A DNA stretch of 64,000 nucleotides, taken from the NCBI GenBank assembly GCA_021613375.1, contig CM038705.1, positions 10,670,595 through 10,734,594 on the forward strand, written 5' to 3'. Shown here piece after piece: positions 56,030 through 64,000 of this stretch. The DNA is from Megaleporinus macrocephalus (Eukaryota > Chordata > Actinopteri > Characiformes > Anostomidae). The position numbers and the translations under genes are program-made. Position 1 is the first letter of the stretch. Each line of letters opens with the position of its first letter. The notes beneath the pieces are model-generated. The model ran no database searches. It saw only the letters and a program-made list of their open reading frames with translations, and was not told where the DNA came from.

Positions 56030-56870
56030 CCTACGTTTGACTGGTAGTGTATCTAAAACATTTGACTGGTAGTGTATCTAAAATGTTTGGCTGGTAGTGT
56101 TCTATAACGTTTGGCTGGTAGTGTATCTAAAATGTTTGGCTGGTAGTGTATCTAAAACGTTTGACTGGTAGTGTATCTAAATGTTTGGCTGGTAGTGTAT
56201 CTAAAACGTTTGTCTGGTAGTGTACTAAAACGTTTGGCTAGTAGTGTATCTAAAATGTTTGACTGGTAGTGTACTAAAACGTTTGGCTGGTAGTGTACTA
56301 AAACGTTTGACTGGTAGTGTATCTAAAACGTTTGGCTGGTAGTGTATCTAAAACGTTTGACTGGTAGTGTATCTAAAACGTTTGACTGGTAGTGTACTAA
56401 AACGTTTGGCTGGTAGTGTACTAAAACGTTTGACTGGTAGTGTACTAAAACGTTTGACTGGTAGTGTATCTAAAACGTTTGACTGGTAGTGTATCTAAAA
56501 CGTTTGGCTGGTAGTGTACTAAAACGTTTGACTGGTAGTGTATCTAAAACGTTTGACTGGTAGTGTACTAAAACGTTTGGCTGGTAGTGTATCTAAATGT
56601 TTGGCTGGTAGTGTATCTAAAACATTTGGCTGGTAGTGTACTAAAACGTTTGGCTGGTAGTGTATCTAAAACGTTTGGCTGGTAGTGTATCTAAAACGTT
56701 TGACTGGTAGTGTATCTAAAACGTTTGACTGGTAGTGTACTAAAACGTTTAGCTGGTAGTGTATCTAAATGTTTGGCTGGTAGTGTATCTAAAACATTTG
56801 ACTGGTAGTGTACTAAAACGTTTGGCTGGTAGTGTATCTAAATGTTTGGCTGGTAGTGATCTTCAGCGAT
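56030..56870. repeat. minisatellite, 23-25 bp unit, ~35 units
   Basis: Unit: 'gtttgactggtagtgtatct' plus 'aaaac' (25 bases), with a short variant lacking 'tc' ('gtgtactaaaac', 23 bases) and a minor one 'tctaaatg'. G/A alternation (ggctgg/gactgg) occurs along the array. The core TTTGACTGGTAGTGTA closely resembles the inner-to-outer end of the Tc1-type terminal repeat seen at 63,894-63,913 (TTTTGAGTGGTAGTGTA). Confidence 0.92.
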
Positions 56871-57140
56871 TCATGGTAAAGTGTGAGATTTCATGATGCA
56901 CTGGATCATTTCCACGTGCAGTCGTACTCAGCTGTCGTTTAAACAGAGATTCACACCCGTAATGATAATAACTGGGCCTCCAGGTACTAAACCCAGCTCT
57001 CGGTTTCCATTCGTGAGAGTGAAGCGGAGTTTCACTCGAATAACAGCTTTAAATCAGGAAGCTCTTCCACACAGACACATTCCTGGAGTGGTTCTGATTA
57101 CTGACTCACTGCTGCAGGTAAGACGTGCTGGCTGAGTTTT
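56871..57140 (+). other. open segment ending in a strong splice donor, unidentified
   Basis: A frame opening at ATG 56,893 stays open across CTGCTGCAG|GTAAGACG, a consensus donor (GT at 57,118). The product (about 75 residues before the donor, with MIITGPPGTKPSSRFPF) is not recognised. It may be an exon or chance. Confidence 0.2.
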
Positions 57141-58425
57141 GACGTGAACAGTTTTGTGAACCTACACCTAGAAAAAAAATGACATCACTTCACCTGTGCC
57201 CTTCAGAGCACACGCCCCTGTCCGCTGGGAGAAACCAGCCCCGCCCCTCTACATTATCACCTCCTGCTGTGTTTACAGGCACAGCTGCTGCTGGGATTGG
57301 CTGCCTTGAGTAAATACTGGAGTAACTACCGTAAATAGAAGCTGGCTATAAGTAAAGCGCTAGCAAAATGCTGCTATCGCATATGACATCATCTTAGACT
57401 ATATTTGCACTGGCAAGTCACTCTAATCAGAGCTGTGTAAACATCTCTCCCGCTCTCTCGCTCACGTAGGACATCCAAAACACACTAAGGTAGATTATAA
57501 GAAACTCCTAGCTTGTTGCTAGAATTAATGACTATGCATCATTTATCAGCCTCTTATGTTACCATTGGTCAGTTTCTGACTACAGTATCACTGTTGACCA
57601 GTTTTACAGTCCTTTGACCCCTGGTCACATTCCATTACGTGTTTAAACATTTGCACACTTTAATATGTCATTATTTTGTACTGGGTGTTGATTAACGAAG
57701 TAGAAGTACTGTATTACTGTACTTTTTTCAAGTATCTGTACTTGAGTATATCTGTCATTCAATATATTTAAAAAATAACTGTATACATTTAGTATAAAAG
57801 TTAGTTATTTGAGGTTCTCTGTTTATTCATGCTTTTTTTTATCAGGTAATTCTACTGAAGCCCAAGGATGGGGGGGGGCACTTACCCTTTGATTGTGATT
57901 TACAGTCCTGACAGTGAGTACACGGGAAAAGGAAGAAAAATAAACAGATGACGGATTCCAAAGAAAGCAGAATCGTTGAGTCTGTGCTTAACTCTTTAAC
58001 GCCAAGTGAATCATATTTAATATACAAGTTTCTGAGACCTGTAAATGATCACCGCTATGATTTTCATCCTAAAAACCTTGATATTTACCTGAACTTTGCT
58101 AAAACCCACACTCTGTTCAAATTTTTTCCAGAGAACCAAAGATTATAGTAGATACAAAATGTGTAAAACACTGTTGTACAATATGAAACAAAGTTCTTTT
58201 TTTAAGTTAGAGATGATATGAAGAAGTAAACATTTAAAATGATCTCAGAGTATAAAGGGTTAAAACATTGTGTTCTGGACGCTTTCATTTGGAATAAACT
58301 GAAAAAAAAACCCCAAGATGTACCAAAAAATATACAAAACAAAACTCAGACATGCAAGTGTTATGTAGTTGTTGGTGTTATTATTATTATTTATATAATA
58401 ATCAGTTATTAATAACATTTTTCCA

Positions 58426-58426
<1 letters not shown>
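57141..58426. other. no recognised feature
   Basis: 57,690-57,780 resembles repeat I. Runs of A or G (for example 57,870-57,878). The frame 57948-58148 has no recognisable product. AT-rich to 58,426. Confidence 0.35.
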
Positions 58427-58459
<33 letters not shown>

Positions 58460-58460
58460 G
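58427..58460. repeat. (ATT)n microsatellite
   Basis: Eleven triplets in a row. Confidence 0.95.
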
Positions 58461-58510
58461 TTCCAATTATATGTTTTACTATTATTTTGTTATTACTGTT
58501 TATTCAAGCG

Positions 58511-59770
58511 GCGGCATGGTGGTGTAGAGGTTATTATGGTGGTGTAGTGGTTAGTATGGTGGTGTAGTGGTTAGTATGGTGGTGTAGTGGTTAGTACGGT
58601 GGTGTAGAGGTTAGTACAGTGGTGTAGAGGTTAGTACGGTGGTGTAGTGGTTAGTACGGTGGTGTAGAGGTTAGTATGGTGGTGTAGTGGTTAGTACGGT
58701 GGTGTAGTGGTTAGTATGGTGGTGTAGTGGTTAGTATGGTGGTGTAGAGGTTAGTACGGTGGTGTAGAGGTTAGTACAGTGGTGTAGAGGTTAGTACGGT
58801 GGTGTAGTGGTTAGTATGGTGGTGTAGTGGTTAGTATGGTGGTGTAGAGGTTAGTACGGTGGTGTAGTGGTTAGTATGGTGGTGTAGTGGTTAGTATGAT
58901 GGTGTAGTGGTTAGTATTGTGGTGTAGTGGTTAGTACGGTGGTGTAGTGGTTAGTACGGTGGTGTAGAGGTTAGTATGGTGGTGTAGTGGTTAGTATGGA
59001 GGTGTAGTGGTTAGTACGGTGGTGTAGAGGTTAGTATGGTGGTGTAGTGGTTAGTACGGTGGTGTAGAGGTTAGTACGGTGGTGTAGTGGTTAGTATGGA
59101 GGTGTAGTGGTTAGTACGGTGGTGTAGAGGTTAGTACGGTGGTGTAGTGGTTAGTACGGTGGTGTAGAGGTTAGTACGGTGGTGTAGTGGTTAGTATGGT
59201 GGTGTAGTGGTTAGTATGGTGGTGTAGTGGTTAGTATGGTGGTGTAGTGGTTAGTATGGTGATGTAGTGGTTAGTATGGTGGTGTAGTGGTTAGTATGGT
59301 GGTGTAGTGGTTAGTATGGTGGTGTAGTGGTTAGTACGGTGGTGTAGTGGTCAGTATGGTGGTGTAGTGGTTAGTATGGTGGTGTAGTGGTTAGTATGGT
59401 GGTGTAGTGGTCAGTACGGTGGTGTATTGGTTAGTACGGTGGTGTAGTGGTCAGTATGGTGGTGTAGTGGTTAGTACGGTGGTGTAGTGGTTAGTATGGT
59501 GGTGTAGTGGTTAGTATGGTGGTGTAGTGGTCAGTATGGTGGTGTAGTGGTCAGTACGGTGGTGTATTGGTTAGTACGGTGGTGTAGTGGTCAGTACGGT
59601 GGTGTAGTGGTTAGTACGGTGGTGTAGTGGTTAGTATGGTGGTGTAGTGGTTAGTATGGTGGTGTAGTGGTTAGTATGGTGGTGTAGTGGTCAGTATGGT
59701 GGTGTAGGGGTTAGTATGGTGGTGTAGTGGTTAGTATGGTGGTGTAGTGGTCAGTATGGTGTTGTAGTGA
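58511..59770 (+). repeat. minisatellite, 20 bp unit, 63 units, from a SINE head
   Basis: The unit is 'ggtggtgtagtggttagtac' with variants at three sites (agtgg/agagg, ttagt/tcagt, tac/tat). Not one insertion or deletion occurs over the array: every 60 bases hold exactly three units from 58,521 to 59,760. It starts 'gcggcatggtggtgtagagg' and ends 'gtagtgatcagcactgtctc', which are the two sides of a tRNA-derived SINE head. Most units contain TGGTGTAGTGG, a full match to the Pol III A box TRGYNNARYGG. Confidence 0.95.
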
Positions 59771-60070
59771 TCAGCACTGTCTCCTCACAGTAAGATGATC
59801 TGGGTGGGATTCCCGGTCCGGGTTGTTCTGTGTGGAGCTGCACGTTCTCCCTGAGTTTGAGTGGGTTCCTCTGGGTACTCTGGTTTCCTTCCACAGTCCA
59901 AAGACATGCATGTTAGGTTGATCGCTCACTCTAAATTGCCTGTAGGTGTGAGTGTGAAGTGTTGGCCATGCGATGGACTGCGGAACTGTCCATGGTCTAC
60001 TCTGGCTTTTAGCCCGATGATGCTGAGATTGGCTCCAGCCCAGTGACACATGACAGTTTTCCTTGACCTG
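59771..60070 (+). mobile_element. tRNA-headed SINE, body following the 20 bp array
   Basis: After the last 20 bp unit come 'cactgtctcctcacagtaag', the decayed B box GGTGGGATTCC (59,803-59,813; consensus GGTTCGANTCC), 'ggttgttctgtgtggagctg', 'tggtttccttccacagtcca', 'ctctaaattgcctgtaggtg' and 'gattggctccagcccagtga'. This is the same order as the SINE at 33825-34130 in reverse. The simple tail is lost. The minus frame 59771-60094 is accidental. Confidence 0.8.
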
Positions 60071-60604
60071 GCTTAATCTCAACCAATACAGCATCTAGTG
60101 ATGCAGGGACACGGCAACCTTCATAAACATTGTTTATTTAATTGTGAGTAGATTTAGACTGTCATTTCACCTGTAAGCTAACGAGGGGCATTCAATGGAA
60201 AACTCAATGGACTCTTTGTGAGTATGTTGGGGTGTCAGGTCAGGGTCATTTCTTACTCCTGCCCAACAAAATTCCAAAATACAATGAGAAGTAAGAGCAT
60301 CTCAACTCTTTCAGTCGTTGGCCGTGAGCTGACCCGTGTAGGAGTCGAGGAATTGATTCTTTTTGGAATTATATGATCTGACAGTGTCGACGAACACATC
60401 CTGGAGAATGAGAATGTAATATTTGGTAAAAGAGCCATTTATTTTGGGGTCTTTTTCAGAGGTCAGTATTAACAACTTAAATATCTCAAACTTAGCAGAG
60501 TGTAAGAGGTTCGGACGCAAACGCTTTAACAAAGTTTGAGCAAAATATTTAATGAAGACAAAACGAAAAAGAAGAAAACAAGAAGCACAAAAACCAAAAC
60601 TGGG
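60071..60604. other. no recognised feature
   Basis: Single-copy-looking sequence leading into the purine tract; the minus frame 60253-60438 has no recognisable product. Confidence 0.35.
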
Positions 60605-61455
60605 ATACACAAGGAAACAGAGAGAGAGAAAGAAAGGATAGAGAAAGAGTAAAAGAGAGAGAAAGGAGAGAAAAAGAACGAGAGAGAGATAAAGAGAGAA
60701 AGAAATGAGAGAGAAAGAGCAGAGAGAGATAAAGAGAGACAAGGAGCAAGAGAGAGAGAGATAAAGAGAGAAAAAAAGGAGAGCAAGAGAGAGAAAGAAA
60801 TGAGAGAGAAAGAGCAGAGAGAGAGATAGAGAGAGAAAGAAAGAAGAGTGAGAGAGAAAGAGCAGAGAGAGAAGGAAATGAGAGAGAAAGAGGAGAGAGA
60901 GATAAAGAGAGAGAAAGAGGAGAGAGAGAGATAAAGAGAGAAATAAAGGAGAGCGAGAGAGAGAAGGAAATGAGAGAGAAAGAGGAGAGAGAGATAAAGA
61001 GAGAGAAAGAGGAGAGAGAGAGATAAAGAGAGAAATAAAGGAGAGCGAGAGAGATAAAGAGAGAGAAAGAGCAAGAGAGAGAGAGAGATAGAGAGAGAAA
61101 GAAAGGAGAGGGAGAGAGAAAGAGAGGGAAAGAAATAAGAGAGAAAGAGCAGAGAGAGAAATAGAGAGAGAGACAGAGGGAGAGAGAGAGAGAGAAGAGA
61201 GAGATAAAGAGAGAGACAGAGCGAGAGATAGAGAGAGAAAGAAAGGAGAGCAAGAGACAGAAAGAAATGAGAGAAAAAGAGCAGAGAAAGAGATAAAGAG
61301 GGAGAAAGAAAGGAGAGCGAGAGAGATAAAGAGAGAGAAAGAGCAAGAGAGAGAGATAAAGAGAGAGAAAGAGCAAGAGAGAGAGAGATAAAGAGAGAAG
61401 GAAATGAGAGAGAAAGATCAGAGAGAGAAATAAAGAGAGAGAGAGAGAAAGATCT
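60605..61455. repeat. polypurine tract, (GA)n with 'gataaagagagaaag' blocks
   Basis: About 850 bases of almost only A and G apart from scattered T and C (in 'gataaag', 'aatgag', 'gagcaag'). Blocks such as 'gagagagataaagagagaaa' and 'gaaatgagagagaaagagca' recur at irregular 50-130 base intervals. The 275- and 182-codon minus frames are Leu/Ser/Phe low-complexity shadows. Confidence 0.9.
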
Positions 61456-63396
61456 TCAAGAAATCGTGCATGTAGAGTGAATATTTTTAACTTCTGTTAA
61501 ACAGAATCAACTGAAAAACTAATCTCCAAACCGGAAAGCTGGCCTTGACAACACTAACCACAGTACTTACAGCACCATCCTGATAACGAGGCAGAAGTTC
61601 ATTAATAGAGAAACAGACTTAAAATATCTGGTAAATATATATATAAGAACATTTTTACTCTAGTGAAAGTAGAACAATATGTGCTGCTAGAGGACGTAAA
61701 GTATAAAAGCAGAGGTAGAGAAGCAAGGCTTCTCTACTGGCTGTTAATTAGATAGATTCCACTACGACATCTGCAAAATTATGTTTTGAAAAAGTTTAAA
61801 AGTTTAAGTGTCTCATAAGTTTTACATTGTGGGTCTTACTAGAGCCATGAACCATGCAGCACATCATCTATTTTCTATATGAACACTTGATTAACTTCTG
61901 AAAGTCTGACTTCTATTATACTCATAACGAATTAGCCTCTCATAATTCTGAGAAAGGTTGGCAGAAACAGGCTTCTATACTAAAAATGTGGTGGAGGATG
62001 ATTGTAGTTTTGTGCTACATCAAACGACTGATAGACGAAAAAACCTGCTGCAGGGACACTGGCCCCTCCCCCCTCGTGTGGCCCCTCCCCTTTCTCACAA
62101 ACAGTAGCGCCTCTGTTTCTCGGTGTCTTTTGACGACTGGTGTGATGTTTGTGAATGTTCCCCGGCCTGACTTCACCGACACCGCAAACTGTGTGTGTGT
62201 GTGTGAGTTCACATGCAAACAATTGGCCTCTGTGAGTGTGAGAACTCAAGGGCAGGTCCATGTAGAAGCGAGGGGGTTGGGGGGTTGGGTGGGATTGCGG
62301 TGAGTGGGCTGAATGGATTGAGACGTCCTGCTGAAAAACCAAGCGCTGTCAGTGTAAACAAAGTTGGATGTCAGCGGCTTTCAGGGAGCGTGAGCGATTC
62401 AGAATTGATTCAGAGGAGTCTTTTTGCTAACACTGTGTGTGTGTGTGGGAGCCTGATTGTGCACATGCTGAAACATCACTTGTGCATCCGTTTTGTGTTT
62501 GGGGGTCTTCAAGGTCAAGGCCCTGGCTGGGGTCATCCTGCGCTGGGAAGGTTTAGACGCTGGCAAAGTCATTAAAGTAACATTTCGGCAAATAATAATC
62601 ATAATTTGCTGAATTTCCACCCCGAATGTAGTCAAACCAGCAAAAACCATGAACATATTTGATGTCTGAGGTTATCTTTATTGTTGTTTTGTACCAGAGT
62701 TACAAGGCTAACATAGCTAAGAAGTAACTGAAGCCATAGAGATAGAATAAAAAGGTGGACATCCCTGCTTACTGACTTCCAACACTATTCCATTTCTCTA
62801 ACCACCACGTTTTGCTTTTAAAGTGAACCCAAGACGGTCAATCTGAAATCTATAAGATATAGAGACAAATGCAGATCTGTCTAATGGTCCTAGCTGGATC
62901 CATGACAGTCAAGTGCAGGTTTAATATATCAAACTCTACAACCAGCAAGCATGAGCTCAAAACTAAGTACTGACCTCAGTACTATAAATATTAGTCCACA
63001 GATTCAAACCCAAACCAAATAACCAAAAACAAAGCCAAAGCCCACAACCAGAATAGCAAACCAAGAACTATAACGTTTGGAATTGCAGGACATGACCAAT
63101 ATAAATTTCGTCTACTTGCCTTCTACTCTGGAGTGGATGAGTTTAAAGCGACGGAGAAGAAACGATGGAAAGTGGTACATCCGCTGTATGTGTGTAGCTA
63201 CTGCTGCTAAACTGCTGCTACAGGAGTTAGAGCTACTTCTGATTTAAAACACTGTTAAGATCCTCCTGGTTAGTCTTCTCTGAGTTACTCTGAGACTGTG
63301 TGGATACTAAACACTCATGTACTGAAACTGCCTACTAGCCTGACTCCAATCAAGTACCTACTGACTCAGTAGGCGATTTCTGACACAGCTCATGAA
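61456..63396. other. no recognised gene
   Basis: 61,640-61,740 resembles repeat I. The part 62,000-62,560 is GC-richer with (TG)n runs at 62,191 and 62,433. Four overlapping frames on both strands there (61980-62575) have no recognisable product. From 62,660 to 63,390 AT-rich single-copy-looking sequence. Confidence 0.35.
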
Positions 63397-63913
63397 TACA
63401 CTACCCCTCAAAAGTTTGGGATCATAGTGAAATGTTCTTGTTTTCAATGGAGTATCTTCCTTCTCTAACACAACAATGGACTGACGGGTCTCTAAAGAAA
63501 GTTGTTTCTTTCTGGTCATTTTGAGTCGGTCAGCAAGCCATCAACTGCTGACGCTTCAGATACTAAACTAACCTAGAATGTTGTTCTCCTATTTATACTC
63601 ACTTATTAGTAGAATGTTTTTCAGCTGTGCATCACAATTGAGTAAGAGTGTCCTAACAACCAATTAGGCCAATAACATCCTTAACTTGGATTGGCGGCCG
63701 TACCAGGAGATTTAGACAGAGGACTGAGAATTACTGATAATAGGACTATATGCAAAATAAGCCTCTATACAAAAATAGACAAACATTTCTATTCTTTAAA
63801 AATCATCTGATACACGTACATTAATTGAGAAATGGACAATATTGTTTGTGAACTGCATGAAAATGCATGAAATGAAATTCTAAAGTGATGCTAAACTTTT
63901 GAGTGGTAGTGTA
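63397..63913 (-). mobile_element. internally deleted Tc1-like element (family D), both ends present
   Basis: The left end TACACTACCCCTCAAAAGTT and the reverse complement of the right end TACACTACCACTCAAAAGTT form inverted repeats; both begin with the TA that Tc1 elements target. On the minus strand an ATG at 63,519 opens MTRKKQLSLETRQSIVVL, the typical start of a Tc1 transposase (DNA-binding helix). It then runs straight into the other terminal repeat, so nearly all of the transposase has been deleted. About 517 bases; the sister copy is at 8745-9246. Confidence 0.85.
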
Positions 63914-64000
63914 TATACACATACAAAAGGTCAGATGATTAGGGAACAGGTGGGAAAACAACACTAAGAACTCTGGCGTGGAGGGGACGTAGCCACAGCA

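Noticed and set aside
58511..59770. CRISPR-like array (regular 20-base units)
   Set aside because: Eukaryotic context, no spacers: the units are contiguous and match a SINE head.
59771..59820. Functional tRNA gene
   Set aside because: A- and B-box-like sequences are present but the B box is decayed, no cloverleaf closes, and the flanks are SINE body.
60549..61376. 275-codon minus-strand frame
   Set aside because: Low-complexity product of the polypurine tract; several overlapping frames are equally open.

Overview
This window looks like teleost fish DNA, most likely from an otophysan such as a characiform. The assignment rests on AT-rich, very repeat-dense sequence, on a recognisable fish ephrin-A first exon, and on interspersed repeats I know from such genomes (Tc1-like elements, palindromic foldback elements, a tRNA-headed SINE, an L1-type ORF1). 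Only one coding feature can be named confidently: exon 1 of an ephrin-A1 gene (efna1) on the minus strand at about 1.4 kb. Its remaining exons lie to the left of the window. The other ~62 kb, upstream of that gene, has no convincing complete gene; two unplaced splice-flanked open segments (about 35.8 kb and 57.1 kb) are the only further exon candidates.

Layout. 1-1.8 kb: start of efna1 intron 1, exon 1 and a CpG-containing upstream region. 1.8-3.8 kb: AT-rich tandem array of ~420 bp units. 4.4-12.5 kb: mosaic of short DNA transposons, including a 549 bp tandem duplication whose two copies differ in a way that suggests an assembly error. 13.8-16.7 kb: 42 bp minisatellite with long accidental reading frames. 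18.9-20.4 kb: 32 bp minisatellite. 21.1-22.2 kb: polypyrimidine tract. 23.3-24.9 kb: four-unit repeat carrying a MITE in three of its units. 25.5-29.3 kb: foldback elements, a Tc1 transposase fossil and an L1-like ORF1 fossil. 29.5-31.6 kb: 122 bp satellite. 33.8-34.7 kb: SINE split by a hAT-like insertion. 38.3-40.7 kb: ~76 bp satellite. 41.7-52.1 kb: four further Tc1-like transposase fossils. 51.0-54.5 kb: a 3.5 kb element bounded by ~72 bp inverted repeats, with a 147 bp-armed foldback inside it. 56.0-56.9 kb: ~25 bp minisatellite. 58.5-59.8 kb: a phase-perfect 20 bp minisatellite running into a SINE body. 60.6-61.5 kb: polypurine tract. 63.4-63.9 kb: an intact short Tc1-derived element.

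The main unusual theme is that three of the minisatellites appear to be amplified from transposable-element termini: the 42 bp array from the end of the foldback family, the ~25 bp array from a Tc1-type terminal repeat, and the 20 bp array from the Pol III A-box region of a tRNA-derived SINE. No CRISPR array, bacterial operon, rRNA gene or functional tRNA gene was seen. Stretches of ordinary-looking single-copy sequence (about 16.8-17.1, 37.3-37.8, 47.7-47.9 and 54.8-55.0 kb) are the places to look for conserved regulatory elements of efna1 or a neighbour. All family names below are from reading the sequence and memory of the families; no database search was run.
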